NCBI GenBank assembly: GCA_020632575.1
Contig: JACKFH010000010.1
Span: forward strand, 116,726 to 180,725
Direction of reading: 5' to 3'
Source: Candidatus Omnitrophota bacterium
GTDB lineage: Bacteria > Hinthialibacterota > Hinthialibacteria > OLB16
DNA length: 64,000 nt
Shown here in pieces: positions 1 through 9,025 of the stretch. A model generated the notes under the pieces. The model ran no database searches. It was given only the letters and a program-made list of their open reading frames with translations, and was not told where the DNA came from. The translations under genes and the position numbers were made by a program. The number at the start of each line of letters is the position of its first letter. Positions within the stretch are counted from its first letter, which is position 1.

Positions 1-830
1 TGTTGTTCTGAAGGACGCCGGAACAACCGTGGAAAGAATAACCTTCGAATGCGCCGTTGCTGTAGACCGTGCAGAACAAAATGCTGCCGGTGCAAGAATA
101 GAACCCGCCCCCCTCGAAGTCGGCATCGTTGCGGGCGACCACGCAGTTGGTGGTCAGTCCGCCGCAACGATAATATCCACCGCCTAACCCGGCGTTTCCG
201 GTCGCGGTGTTGTCGAGGACAAAGTTCCCGTGATTCCGCGCCGAGCAGACCGCGAGACCGCCTCCACGGTTGGCGTAGTTGTCCTGGATCGTGTTGTAGA
301 AGATGCTGCCTCCGCAACCGTAAAGACCTCCGCCTTCTCCATTGGGGGCGGCGTTGTCGTAAATGAAGTTGTGTTGGATGAGACCGTCGCATTCGTACAA
401 CCCGCCGCCATGGTTGGGACCTCCCGAAGCCCGGCATTCGCGCACCGTGTTGTACTCGATGGTCGCCTGGCATCCGCCCCCGAAAATCCCACCGCCAAAA
501 ACCGCCCAACCCTTCCGAATGGTGAACCCGGACAGGACGCATTCCTCGGTTTCCGTCCCCTGAAAGGTGACCGCCGATCCCGCTTGGCTGGCGTCGATGA
601 CCGTGGCGGCGACCACAGCCGGATCGGTCGGATCGAGGCTCCGGAGACGGACATTTTTCCCTGAAATGGATTCTTTCGTAGTAGGTCCCCGTCGCCACAA
701 CGATCTCGTCCCCATGGACCGCCGAATCGAGAGCGGCCTGGATGGTGGGGAATTCGTCGGGGACATGAAGCGTCGCGGAGTAACCGGGAAGGGCAACCAA
801 GAACAGGAACCATCCGGGACGAGCGATCAT
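1..830 (-). CDS. Secreted right-handed beta-helix repeat protein, frameshifted, cut by window edge
   Basis: The ATG at 830 starts a signal peptide (MIARPGWFLFLVALPG) followed by the usual opening of secreted beta-helix proteins (VPDEFPTIQAALDSA, then VATGTYYERIHF). Near 650-660 the frame breaks; reading on one base further gives the family continuation NVRLRSLDPTDP, AATVIDAS and then glycine-rich turns such as GGGLYECDG, GGGLYGCGG and GGGYYRCGG down to base 1 without a stop. The break sits at a run of five A on the coding strand, so one surplus A (or two missing bases) would explain it. The product is probably an exported surface or carbohydrate-related protein; its substrate cannot be told. 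It could be a true pseudogene, but the preserved downstream frame argues for a sequence error. Confidence 0.7.
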   Translation of the reverse strand, partial: MIARPGWFLFLVALPGYSATLHVPDEFPTIQAALDSAVHGDEIVVATGTYYERIHFREKCPSPEPRSDRSGCGRRHGHRRQPSGIGGHLSGDGNRGMRPVRVHHSEGLGGFWRWDFRGRMPGDHRVQHGARMPGFGRSQPWRRVVRMRRSHPTQLHLRQRRPQWRRRRSLRLRRQHLLQHDPGQLRQPWRRSRGLLGAESRELCPRQHRDRKRRVRRWILSLRRTDHQLRGRPQRCRLRGGRVLFLHRQHFVLHGLQQRRIRRLFFPRLFRRPSEQ

Positions 831-938
831 AGTCTATGGACTTGTACATCTGTGGGAAGTTCCGATCAAGAGAAAATGGAAAACGACTGATAAGGGCAAA
901 GGAGGAAAAGGGAGACCCGCGGGGGAGAGGTCTATGGC

Positions 939-984
939 ACGAAGGAATTCGTGCGGAAGTGGGTTCGGGAAGGGAATCCCGAAC
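939..984. repeat. Two small adjacent inverted repeats
   Basis: Between the toxin gene and the beta-helix gene there are two hairpin-capable repeats: CACGAA/TTCGTG (939-944 and 949-954) and GTTCGGGA/TCCCGAAC (963-970 and 977-984). There is no T-tract, so I do not call a rho-independent terminator. They may separate the two minus-strand transcripts. Confidence 0.3.
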
Positions 985-996
985 CAGGAGTGCGGA

Positions 997-1389
997 CTAC
1001 CAAGTCACAGTCTGGAGTCCGTCCACAGATTGGAAATGACGATCTCGGGTGAGCACCGGAACTTCGTGTTCCATGGCGAGCGCCGCGATCCATAAGTCGT
1101 TGTCGGGAATCGGTTTACCTTTCGATCTAAGGAGATTTCTTGTAACACCAAATCTATGTGCGGTCGCTTCATTCACCGCGAGTACTTCGCATCCGGATTT
1201 GAACAACCGAATACGTTCGAAGTTCAGTTCACGTTTGGCCGACTTCTCCGCACCGTAAACAAGTTCTCCGATAACGATTACGGGGAGGAGCAAATTCTCG
1301 TATCGCCTGACAATTCTTTTTAGCGGTTCCTCTCCAACTATCAGGGTAATAACCGCATTCGTATCCAGTACGATTCTATTTCCACTCAT
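997..1389 (-). CDS. vapC: VapC-type PIN-domain ribonuclease toxin
   Basis: This 130-residue protein is a single PIN domain. The acidic residues of the metal site are visible: D9 in LDTN, E42 in GELVYGA, D98 in NDLWIAA and D116 in LTRDRHF. VapC toxins cleave RNA (often initiator tRNA or 23S rRNA) and are held inactive by the cognate antitoxin. The start overlaps the end of the upstream antitoxin gene by 14 bases, the typical coupled order antitoxin-then-toxin. All catalytic positions are present, so it looks functional. The target RNA cannot be inferred. Confidence 0.9.
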   Translation of the reverse strand: MSGNRIVLDTNAVITLIVGEEPLKRIVRRYENLLLPVIVIGELVYGAEKSAKRELNFERIRLFKSGCEVLAVNEATAHRFGVTRNLLRSKGKPIPDNDLWIAALAMEHEVPVLTRDRHFQSVDGLQTVTW

Positions 1390-1621
1390 CCAGGTCGACT
1401 CGTTCGAAAGCTTCCTCGATGGCGTCCATCATCTCGCGGCCTTCCTCTTCTGACATCGTGCCGATTAGATTTTGGATTTCCCCCGGAAATTTATTCTCGC
1501 TTGTCCCATTCTCTGGAGCCGATTCGAAAGACAATTCGACTCGGGAGTTCTCTTCCAAGTCGACTTTACCGAGGGGCCGGAAGACTCCGTTCTCGTAAAT
1601 GGCTGGCGTGGCTTGTTTCAT
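1376..1621 (-). CDS. AF2212/DUF104-like antitoxin of the VapC pair
   Basis: The 81-residue acidic protein begins with the AF2212-like (DUF104) antitoxin signature AIYENGVFRPLGKVDLEEN, a small beta-hairpin module, followed by a longer acidic helical tail (SEEEGREMMDAIEEAFERV) that would wrap the toxin. It lies directly upstream of, and overlaps, the PIN toxin gene. In this family the antitoxin neutralises the toxin and usually autoregulates the operon; DNA binding by this one is not evident from the sequence. Family assignment rests on the N-terminal motif and context. Confidence 0.8.
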   Translation of the reverse strand: MKQATPAIYENGVFRPLGKVDLEENSRVELSFESAPENGTSENKFPGEIQNLIGTMSEEEGREMMDAIEEAFERVDLDEWK

Positions 1622-1706
1622 GTTCGTTTCTGGACCTCGTCGCTTGAGTCTCTCTCAATAGTGTAAAGCAGGATATAAAGTCTCCACCGCCCATGCTCCG
1701 GAACTC

Positions 1707-2805
1707 CTACCGCGTCAGCTCAAACATCCGCTCCAGCGAGCGTTTCGAACCCTCTGCCACCGCTGGGTCGACCTCGATTTCGTAGCGCTCCAGATCGAGG
1801 CATTCGACCAAGCAGATCGAGCGAGTTTTTCTTCATGTAGGGACAAAGTTTGCAGGAGGTCACAAACTTGCGGTCGGGATACGCCTCGCGAAGTGGCGCC
1901 GCAAGATCGCATTCGGTCAGGTAAAGAATCTTCTGGGCGGGGACACCCTTCACATAGTCGATCATCTTCGAGGTGCCGCCCACCATGTCGGCCATCTTGG
2001 CGATTTCGGGATTTACCTCGGGGTGGGCCAAGACCAGTTCGACTCCCTCCTGTTCCTTGAGGCGTGTCACTTCCGCTGGGGTGAATTCCTCATGCACCAC
2101 ACAGGTTCCTTTATTGAGCATCGGGGGTTCGGAATCCTCGAGGGGGATGGGAATTTCCTCTCCAGCCTTGGGGTCGAACATGATCAGATCGTCCCCCTCG
2201 TGTCGGCGATATACCAAATATCGACGGTCATCGTGGATCTGGCTCAAGATGTTTTCCGCGAAGTAATGATCGGGGATCAGGATCACCGGTTCGCCCTCGA
2301 TCCGGCTGGCCACCGTCCTCGCGTTGGCGGAGGTGCAGGTGGCGTCGAGTTCCGCTTTGACCTCGGCGGTGCTGTTGATGTAACCGACAATCGAGCAACC
2401 TGGGAAGGCCTCGCGAATCCGCCGGACGGTCGCCCCATTCATCCCCTCGGCGATCGAACAACTCGCGTCCGGCGCGGGGCAAAGAACCTTCTTGTCGGGA
2501 CTGAGGATCTTCACCATCTCCGCCATGAAATGAACGGTCGAAGAGACAATGATCTCCGCGTCTCCTGTGTCGCGGGCAGCCATGGCGAGAGCAAGAGAAT
2601 CCCCAGCGTGGTCGGCGATTATCTGGATTGGAGCAATCTGATAGTAATGGGCCAGAAGGATCGCGTTCTTCTCTTGACGCAATTCGTCGAAACGCTGGAG
2701 TTTGGGGAGAATGATCGCCACCTCGTCTCCGGAATAATCCAGATCGTATAGGCGCTCCTCGATTTCGTTCCAGTCGGTTTTTCGGTCAGTTAATGTCAAA
2801 GGCAT
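1707..2805 (-). CDS. nadA: Quinolinate synthase A, 3' frameshift
   Basis: NadA condenses iminoaspartate with dihydroxyacetone phosphate to quinolinate for NAD synthesis and holds a [4Fe-4S] cluster. Family marks are seen throughout: ILLAHYYQ, HAGDSLALAMAA, PDASCSIAEG, LNKGTCVVHEEF and SCKLCPYMK, the three cysteine regions that bind the cluster. The start is placed at the ATG at 2805 (MPLTLTDRKTDWNEIEE), because the longer upstream reading runs through the promoter and has no family character. At about 1808-1809 the frame breaks after KKNSLDLL; removing one G restores VECLDLERYEIEVDP to a stop at 1707, giving a normal length of about 366 residues. Because the enzyme is Fe-S dependent it depends on a suf system like the one further along. 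Confidence 0.88.
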
Positions 2806-2814
2806 AGTGTCGTT

Positions 2815-2820
2815 ATTATA
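2815..2820 (-). promoter_or_regulatory. Consensus -10 box for nadA, suggesting a leaderless transcript
   Basis: On the minus strand a perfect TATAAT ends nine bases before the nadA ATG (at 2805). Transcription from it would begin within a few bases of the start codon, and no ribosome binding site precedes the ATG. The -35 region is poor. Confidence 0.45.
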
Positions 2821-2895
2821 CGATTGTTTTGTTCGAAGAGCCATTGTGGGCGCCCAAGGGGAACCGTCAAGAAAGAAAAAAACAGAAAAAATTTC

Positions 2896-2924
2896 TTGAC
2901 ACCCCAGATCCGAATCACTACCTT
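2896..2924 (+). promoter_or_regulatory. Candidate promoter for the thrombospondin type-3 repeat gene
   Basis: A perfect TTGACA (2896-2901) is followed at 17 bases by a weak TACCTT (2919-2924), about 27 bases before the TTG start at 2951. The -10 match is only three of six, so this is tentative. Confidence 0.3.
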
Positions 2925-2950
2925 CCCCGCGTACGATTGACCATCTTTGA

Positions 2951-3946
2951 TTGAAGAAGGCTTTTCGTTTGAAAATCCGCCCGTTCCTCCTCCTTTCCCT
3001 CCTTGGTTTAGGCATGACGGCACAGTTCTCTTTGGCCCAATCTTCGGAGGATATTTTCAACGCCACCGAGTTATTATGTGTCATCGAAGCACTCCAATCC
3101 GACGACCTCGATCACCCCGACGGTTCCATCATTTGCGATGAGGGGAATGTCGGCGGAGAGTTGTTCTTTCTTGGCGATCATTGGTTCGAAGCGATCCTCG
3201 ACCTCCCCGGATGCGATTGCGATTTCGATCTCGATGGCCTCACCGGCTGCGAAGAGGTTTTGCTTTGCACTTTTCCGGGGATCAACGATTCCGATGGCGA
3301 TTGTCTGAGCGATGGCCTTGAAATCGAAATGGGGCTGGACCCGAGGAATTCCGACACGGATGGAAACGGGACGCCCGATGGCGATGAAGACGCCGACGGG
3401 GATGAAATCCTGAATCGGGACGAAGACTTCGATCAGGATGCTCTCACCAACTGCCAGGAGGCGATGCTCGGGATCAACCCGATGGATGGCGATAGCGACG
3501 GGGATGGTTTCCCCGATGGCGGAGAGGTTGACGTTGAAACGGGTGTGCCGATCTCCGATCCCGCCGATCCGAACGACCGCCCGCCGATCTTTGTGGCCAG
3601 CGCTCCTCCGGTCCAAACGGTTCTCGTCCGGTCCGACGGGGCCGACGCCGGAGGGCTTTCTTACAACACCTTCGTTTCCGCGCCGCCAGTCAATGCGATC
3701 ATCGGTTCGACTCAATCCGGAACGGGAGGGATCAGCATCAACACGGTGGTCACGAATCCTCCCACTTCCGTCATCGTTGCGTCCAGCCAATCGGACATTC
3801 CGCTCTCTCTAAACACCACAGTCTCCTCGCCACCGGCCAGTGTGATCGTGACCTCCTCGGAGGAGGCGATCGATCCGGGTTCATTGAACACTGTTGTCAC
3901 ACAACCACCTGTTGAAGTGGAAATACCCGTGGATGAAATGAAATGA
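2951..3946 (+). CDS. Secreted calcium-binding protein with thrombospondin type-3-like repeats
   Basis: The 331-residue product has a signal peptide (about 1-30, ending FSLAQ), a short region of no known family, then Asp-rich type-3-like repeats (about 95-205: DSDGDCLSDGLEIEMGLDP, NSDTDGNGTPDGDED, DGDSDGDGFPDGGE) that bind calcium in this family. The C-terminal third holds four copies of a 30-residue unit of the form SxNTxVSxPPxSVIVxSSxS. The start is a TTG at 2951 with no clear ribosome binding site, so the exact start is uncertain. The stop is only 34 bases before the preferred start of the next secreted gene, so the two are probably cotranscribed. Function is unknown; surface or matrix location is inferred. 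Confidence 0.75.
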   Translation: MKKAFRLKIRPFLLLSLLGLGMTAQFSLAQSSEDIFNATELLCVIEALQSDDLDHPDGSIICDEGNVGGELFFLGDHWFEAILDLPGCDCDFDLDGLTGCEEVLLCTFPGINDSDGDCLSDGLEIEMGLDPRNSDTDGNGTPDGDEDADGDEILNRDEDFDQDALTNCQEAMLGINPMDGDSDGDGFPDGGEVDVETGVPISDPADPNDRPPIFVASAPPVQTVLVRSDGADAGGLSYNTFVSAPPVNAIIGSTQSGTGGISINTVVTNPPTSVIVASSQSDIPLSLNTTVSSPPASVIVTSSEEAIDPGSLNTVVTQPPVEVEIPVDEMK

Positions 3947-3980
3947 AGAATCGATGTCCCAATCGAGGAGGAAATCTATC

Positions 3981-5162
3981 GTGAGTCAAAAAACAACCCC
4001 ATTTTTCGTCATGCTCTTAGTCGGATTGTCGTTAGTGGCCCCTTCATACGCCCAATTCGATTCGGGCAGCGACGGTAGCGATGGCGCTCTATTCATTGCC
4101 GGCGCTTCCGGAACAGTCACGATGGATGTCCCCGAACCAGACGGGATCTTCAATTTCACGACGGTCGACATCGAGGCGGGCGCCACCCTTCAGTTCAATC
4201 AGAATTCGCTCAACACTCCGGTGTACATGCTAGCCACCGGAGGTGTGACAATTGCCGGGATTATCAACGTCAGCGGAAAGAGCGGCACTTCGAGCCCACC
4301 GATAGGTGGCCTCGGAGGTCCGGGTGGTTACGCTGGAGGCATCCCGGGGATCTCCGGTTCTCCTTCTGGCGATGGCTATGGACCGGGGGCCGGGAAGAGG
4401 GGAAACATCTCCAACGAGACAGGGCGGGCATCCTATACTCAGAAAGCGGGAGTTCCGGTCGGAGGAGGTCAAAGACCCAATGATGGAGGAATCTACGGCA
4501 GCCCACTGCTTGTTCCTTTGGTCGGCGGATCGGGCGGCGGGGGAACAAATGGCCAGCCCGGGACAGGGGGCGGCGGTGGCGGTGGCGCTTGTTTGATCGC
4601 CTCCGATACGGAAATCTTCATTGCCAGCAGTGGTCGCATCGACGCTCAGGGGGGTGGAGACAGCAATAACGCTGGAAGCGGAGGATCGGTGCGTCTGGTG
4701 GCCCCTGTTGTCCGAGGAACGGGAACGATCGATGTGAGAGGAGGCGGCGGTGGCTGGGGAGGAACGGGCCGAGTTCGCGTCGATGTCATTGATCGAAAGC
4801 AACTCCAACTCATTGTCACCTTTGTACAAGCTTATTCGGTCGGCGGCTTCATGCAGGTCTTCCCCGATCCCTTGCCTCGGCTCGATGTGACACATGTCGC
4901 CGGGAAGGACATTCCCGAGGGGACGACCGAAGCGGTGTTGGTAACACTCCCCCTGAACTCATCGGCGACTCAGGAAGTGCGAGTCCAGGGCCGCGATTTC
5001 GTCGGACTCGTCCCGATCCGAGTTGTTCTGACCCCGGATAGCGGAAGCTCGGTCATTGAGGACGCCACCATCGATATGGGCAGTGGGAATCCCTCGGAGG
5101 TCAGCCTCATGATGGGCTTCCCAGTCAACACGCCGGTGGCGGTCAACGCGTTTACTCGGTAA
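3981..5162 (+). CDS. Secreted glycine-rich protein of unknown function
   Basis: The GTG at 3981 is preferred because an AGGAGG (3966-3971) precedes it at nine bases and it opens directly on a signal peptide (MSQKTTPFFVMLLVG, cleaved after PSYAQ); an in-frame ATG at 3954 is the alternative. The mature protein opens with SDGSDGALFIAG, has a beta-rich section (TVDIEAGATLQFN, TGGVTIAGIINVSGKSG) and a long glycine-rich centre (GGGGTNGQPGTGGGGGGGA). I recognise the layout as a recurrent exported family of Planctomycetes-like bacteria without an assigned role. A strong terminator follows at once. Confidence 0.75.
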   Translation: MSQKTTPFFVMLLVGLSLVAPSYAQFDSGSDGSDGALFIAGASGTVTMDVPEPDGIFNFTTVDIEAGATLQFNQNSLNTPVYMLATGGVTIAGIINVSGKSGTSSPPIGGLGGPGGYAGGIPGISGSPSGDGYGPGAGKRGNISNETGRASYTQKAGVPVGGGQRPNDGGIYGSPLLVPLVGGSGGGGTNGQPGTGGGGGGGACLIASDTEIFIASSGRIDAQGGGDSNNAGSGGSVRLVAPVVRGTGTIDVRGGGGGWGGTGRVRVDVIDRKQLQLIVTFVQAYSVGGFMQVFPDPLPRLDVTHVAGKDIPEGTTEAVLVTLPLNSSATQEVRVQGRDFVGLVPIRVVLTPDSGSSVIEDATIDMGSGNPSEVSLMMGFPVNTPVAVNAFTR

Positions 5163-5168
5163 AAGAAC

Positions 5169-5213
5169 AAAACGCTCGGGCGTCTTTCGGTTTTGACGCC
5201 CGAGCGTTTTTCC
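5169..5213 (+). terminator. Rho-independent terminator
   Basis: A perfect 15-bp inverted repeat (arms 5171-5185 and 5196-5210, loop of ten) ends in a run of five T just after the stop of the glycine-rich protein gene. It closes the two-gene secreted-protein unit. Confidence 0.9.
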
Positions 5214-5266
5214 TGAAACTCATTTCAATCCGCACTCCCGCTGTTGAACTATTCCTCGACGGTCTC

Positions 5267-5295
5267 TTGATGAAAGCCACAAACTTTACTTTAAT
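5267..5295 (+). promoter_or_regulatory. Candidate sigma-70 promoter of the hybrid kinase
   Basis: TTGATG (5267-5272) and TTTAAT (5290-5295) are spaced by exactly 17 bases, each one or two changes from consensus, between the upstream terminator and the kinase start. Confidence 0.45.
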
Positions 5296-5372
5296 GATGC
5301 TCGCTGTTAAACTAAAATCGCGTGTCCGTTGCCCAAACTAAATCTGGACAGCGCATCATTATTTGGACATTC

Positions 5373-8300
5373 ATGAAGCAATTCGCGGAATCCATTGAGA
5401 ATTTCTTCGAGATTTCTCTCGACCTCTGTTGTCTGGCCAGCGTGGACGGGTATTTGCTGAAGGTGAATCCTGCGTTCATCCGAACGTTGGGTTGGTCCGA
5501 AGATAAACTTCTCTCCTCCAGTTTCTACGATTTCATCCATCCCGACGATCGAGAAAAAAGCCGCGCCACAATCGCCTACCTCCAAGAAGGCAATCGCATT
5601 TATTCCTTCGAGAACCGCTTCCGAACTCAAAAGGGCGATTATCTTCACCTCCAATGGTCTGGGTGGATCCATCCCGATGACGGCTTGATTTATGGGGTCG
5701 GCCGCGATGTGACGGCGCAAAGACGGAAGTCGGACGAGCTCGAGCGGACGAGACAGATGTATGAAACCATCATCAACAGCCAGTCGGAAATGGTTTGCCG
5801 GTACACCCCCGATGGCAAGTTGATTTTTGTCAATGACGCCTATTGCGAGAAGTTTGGTCGTTCTCGAGATGACCTCTTGGGACAGCGGGTTATCGACCTG
5901 CTCTCGCCGGGGGAGAGAGAATCCGGCAAGCGGGATTTGAAAGACTGGGTGAAGAATCCGAGAGTGGTCAAACATACGATCGAATTCTTTCTCGCGGATG
6001 GAACGTTGGGATATCAGGAGTGGGTGGACACTCCAATCTTCGATAAAGACGGGGCGCTTGGAATTTTACCAGGGGTCGGACGTGACATCACCGACCATGT
6101 CAGGACCGAGTTGGCGTTCAAGGCGGTTCTCGAACACTCGGTCCAAGGAATCGCCATCATCCAAGACAGCTTATATGTTTTCCTGAATGAGAAGTACGCC
6201 CAAATCTCCGGTTATGAAGTCTCCGAGATGGTGGATCAGCGAGCGGACTCGTTCATCGATCGGATCCATCCGGATGACCGGGAGATGGTCAGACAACGAC
6301 ACTACGATCGAATGGCCGGCAGGGAGGTCCCCAACAACTACGAGTTCAGGCGGTTTCGAAAGGATGGAACTCTCCACTGGGTGGAGATTCACGCTTCACT
6401 CATTCAATGGCGAGGTCGTCCGGCGATCCAAGTGGCGATGGTGGATATCACCGAAAGAAAGAATGCCGAAATCGCTCTTCTCGAAAGCGAAAGCCGCTTG
6501 CGTACGATCGCCGAAACGGTGCCCGATTATATATCCGTGGTCGATCGAGACGGAAGATTTGTCTATATCAATCACATCCCCGAGGGGATGGCGGAAAAGG
6601 ATGCGATCGGCGCCAATTTCCTAGATTTCGTTCACCGGGACCATCGATCGATCGCCTCCGAGGGGCTCAGGAGGGCGATCGAGACCCGATCGACCATTGA
6701 CTTCGAGATCGAGGGGTACGGAGACGGGAAAGCATTCTTCTGGTACCACACACGCATGTCGCCCATTGTGGTGGAAGGCGATATCCAGCATCTGGTGATG
6801 ATCTCACAGGACATCACGCAAAGAAGATTGCAGGAGCAGGAGGTCCGGGAAAGTCGCGACCGTCTCGAATTGGCGCTCCAGGGAGCCGACTTAGGTCTTT
6901 GGGATTGGAACATCCAGACCGGCGAGCATGTGGTCAACAAACGGTGGGCGGAAATGTTGGGATATGAATTGAGCGAACTCCCCGCCACTATCGACGCCTG
7001 GAAATCTATATTGCACCCCGAGGACAAAGAAAAGGTTCTCGAAGGTTGGCGTAGGCATGTGGATGAAAAGACCCCGGTGTTCGAATCCATTCATCGGTTG
7101 GAAACGAAATCGGGTGAGTGGAAGTGGATTCTTGACCGGGGAAAAGTGGTCGAGCGGGCTTCGGACGGCACGCCAATCAGGGCTAGCGGGACCCATCTCG
7201 ATGTAACCGAGAAAAAGGAGTTCGAGGAGAAACTACTCCAGACCCAAAAACTTGAAAGTTTGGGAGTTCTCGCTGGCGGCATTGCTCATGATTTTAACAA
7301 TCTTCTGATGAGCATCCTCGGAAACGCCGACATGGCTCTCCTTGAATTGCCTCGGAATATTGCCGGGAGAGAGAATCTCGCCGATATCATCAGCGCCAGT
7401 CAACGCGCCGCCGAACTCTGCAACCAGATGCTCGCTTACGCGGGCAAGGGGAGATTCACGCTCCAGCAGATCAACCTTTCTCGTTTGGCCCACGAGATCG
7501 CGCACCTTCTGGAAGTTTCGGTCTCCAAGAAGGTTCAAATCGATTATCACCTCTTGCCCGACTTGCCCACCTTCGAGGGGGACCCGACTCAGATTAGACA
7601 GGTTGTCATGAACCTCATCACCAATGCGTCCGACGCCATGGAGGGAAGTGTCGGACGGATTGAGTTGACCACCGGCGTCCGCGCCTGCTCGAGGGATTTC
7701 TTAGCGGGGTGTTATCTGGCCAACGACCTGCCGGAAGGGAATTATGTTTATTTCGAGGTCTCCGACAACGGAGTCGGGATATCTCGAGATATCCTCGAGA
7801 AAATCTTCGATCCCTTTTTCACCACGAAGTTCAAAGGGAGAGGACTGGGGCTGGCTGCGGTGCTGGGCATCGTCCGTTCCCATAAGGGCGCCATCCAGGT
7901 TGAATCTCATCCGGGAGTGGGAACCGATTTCAGTCTCTACTTCCCCGCCTCCTCCCAAAAATCCAAGGAGAATCGAGCCAAAGACCCGGAAGAGAACGAT
8001 TGGAAGGGTCGAGGGATGGTTCTCCTGGTCGATGATGAAAGCGCGATCCGAAAGGTGGGTCAGCGAATCCTCGAGAAGAAGGGATTTCGCCCGCTCCTGG
8101 CGGAGGATGGCGATGAATGCATCCGAAAGTATCTCCAACACCAAGATGCAATCGAGATTGTGGTGCTCGATCTAACCATGCCAAGGATGTCCGGGGAGGA
8201 GGCTTTCACCAAGTTAAGAGAAATCAACCCTGAGGTCCGGGTCATTCTCTCCAGCGGATTCAGTGAGAGCGAAGTCACAAGCCGGTTCATCGGCCAAGGT

Positions 8301-8378
8301 TTGGCGGGCTTCATCCAAAAACCTTATCGTCCCACATTGCTTGTGGAGAAAATCCGAGAAGTTCTTCAAATCCCTTGA
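5373..8378 (+). CDS. Five-PAS hybrid histidine kinase with C-terminal receiver
   Basis: About 1001 residues without membrane segments, so probably cytoplasmic. Five PAS domains come first (roughly 5-110, 120-240, 245-365, 370-490, 492-620; for example CLASVDGYLLKVNPAFIRT and GLWDWNIQTGEHVVN). A dimerisation helix follows with the phosphoryl histidine near 639 (GGIAHDFNNLL), then an ATPase with the N box and G boxes (SDNGVGI, GRGLGLAAVLGIV), and a receiver domain with phosphoacceptor Asp near 933 (VVLDLTMPRMSG). The HDFNN motif marks the NtrB-like subgroup often paired with NtrC-type regulators, none of which is nearby. The ATG at 5373 leads straight into PAS1; a GTG at 5322 would add 17 residues. 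The signal is unknown. It is monocistronic with its own promoter. Confidence 0.92.
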   Translation: MKQFAESIENFFEISLDLCCLASVDGYLLKVNPAFIRTLGWSEDKLLSSSFYDFIHPDDREKSRATIAYLQEGNRIYSFENRFRTQKGDYLHLQWSGWIHPDDGLIYGVGRDVTAQRRKSDELERTRQMYETIINSQSEMVCRYTPDGKLIFVNDAYCEKFGRSRDDLLGQRVIDLLSPGERESGKRDLKDWVKNPRVVKHTIEFFLADGTLGYQEWVDTPIFDKDGALGILPGVGRDITDHVRTELAFKAVLEHSVQGIAIIQDSLYVFLNEKYAQISGYEVSEMVDQRADSFIDRIHPDDREMVRQRHYDRMAGREVPNNYEFRRFRKDGTLHWVEIHASLIQWRGRPAIQVAMVDITERKNAEIALLESESRLRTIAETVPDYISVVDRDGRFVYINHIPEGMAEKDAIGANFLDFVHRDHRSIASEGLRRAIETRSTIDFEIEGYGDGKAFFWYHTRMSPIVVEGDIQHLVMISQDITQRRLQEQEVRESRDRLELALQGADLGLWDWNIQTGEHVVNKRWAEMLGYELSELPATIDAWKSILHPEDKEKVLEGWRRHVDEKTPVFESIHRLETKSGEWKWILDRGKVVERASDGTPIRASGTHLDVTEKKEFEEKLLQTQKLESLGVLAGGIAHDFNNLLMSILGNADMALLELPRNIAGRENLADIISASQRAAELCNQMLAYAGKGRFTLQQINLSRLAHEIAHLLEVSVSKKVQIDYHLLPDLPTFEGDPTQIRQVVMNLITNASDAMEGSVGRIELTTGVRACSRDFLAGCYLANDLPEGNYVYFEVSDNGVGISRDILEKIFDPFFTTKFKGRGLGLAAVLGIVRSHKGAIQVESHPGVGTDFSLYFPASSQKSKENRAKDPEENDWKGRGMVLLVDDESAIRKVGQRILEKKGFRPLLAEDGDECIRKYLQHQDAIEIVVLDLTMPRMSGEEAFTKLREINPEVRVILSSGFSESEVTSRFIGQGLAGFIQKPYRPTLLVEKIREVLQIP

Positions 8379-8433
8379 TCGTTGAATAGCAATCCGTGGA
8401 ATTCAATTTGGCCTCAACCACTCGCGGACCGGC

Positions 8434-8949
8434 TCAGAGCTTCTCCCAGAAGTCATCCAATTTCCGTGAAAATTTCTCCTCGAGAGGAGTCGGTTCGATC
8501 TGACCGACAGTCGCGGTTGGACCGGTTTGGATAATGTCCACCATTTCGGTGGCGATGCCGGCCAGGAGGTATTCGACTTGGCGGACTCTTTTACTCTCGA
8601 CGCTTTCGTTCATCTGCCTGAGAGCGTCGAGAAGATAGAGAAGTTTCCTTCGGACATGATCTCCACGCTGAACTCCCGAGAGTTTGTCCAGCACGGAACC
8701 GCTTCCAATCAACACATCGGAACCAGCCGGCTCCAAATTCTTCAAGGTCGCTCCGAGCGAATCCGCGATGGGCTCTTCCGCTTGATCTCCAATGTCGATG
8801 GCGAGTTCCCTCAGGATGGGGTCGTAGGGGTAAACCCCGTTGATGCCGAATCGTTCACGGTTGGTCAGATACCATTCGTGCACAACCGTTTCGAATCGTT
8901 CCTCATAATCTTTTTCAACCGGATGCACTAACCCAACATACAGAATCAT
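8434..8949 (-). CDS. Hypothetical protein, 171 residues
   Basis: I do not recognise this protein. It opens MILYVGLVHPVEKDYEERF, has no signal peptide or membrane segment and looks mostly helical, with a Gly/Ser-containing stretch SDVLIGSGSVLDKL near the middle and a charged C-terminus (EEKFSRKLDDFWEKL). It lies between the hybrid kinase (convergent) and the oxidoreductase gene (same strand, 76 bases upstream), so it may be cotranscribed with the latter. Codon use resembles its neighbours, supporting a real gene. Confidence 0.55.
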   Translation of the reverse strand: MILYVGLVHPVEKDYEERFETVVHEWYLTNRERFGINGVYPYDPILRELAIDIGDQAEEPIADSLGATLKNLEPAGSDVLIGSGSVLDKLSGVQRGDHVRRKLLYLLDALRQMNESVESKRVRQVEYLLAGIATEMVDIIQTGPTATVGQIEPTPLEEKFSRKLDDFWEKL

Positions 8950-9025
8950 CGTAGCCCTTTCGGCGCGATTTCAGCGCCACATCTGCAGGTCTTCATTGGA
9001 GTCGAATCGATGCCGACACGACTCC

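Noticed and set aside
49..366. Arg/Cys-rich plus-strand open frame
   Set aside because: It is antisense to the beta-helix repeats and its composition reflects their glycine and cysteine codons.
2806..3084. N-terminal extension of nadA to 3084
   Set aside because: It runs through the promoter region and overlaps the divergent gene, and the added residues do not resemble NadA.
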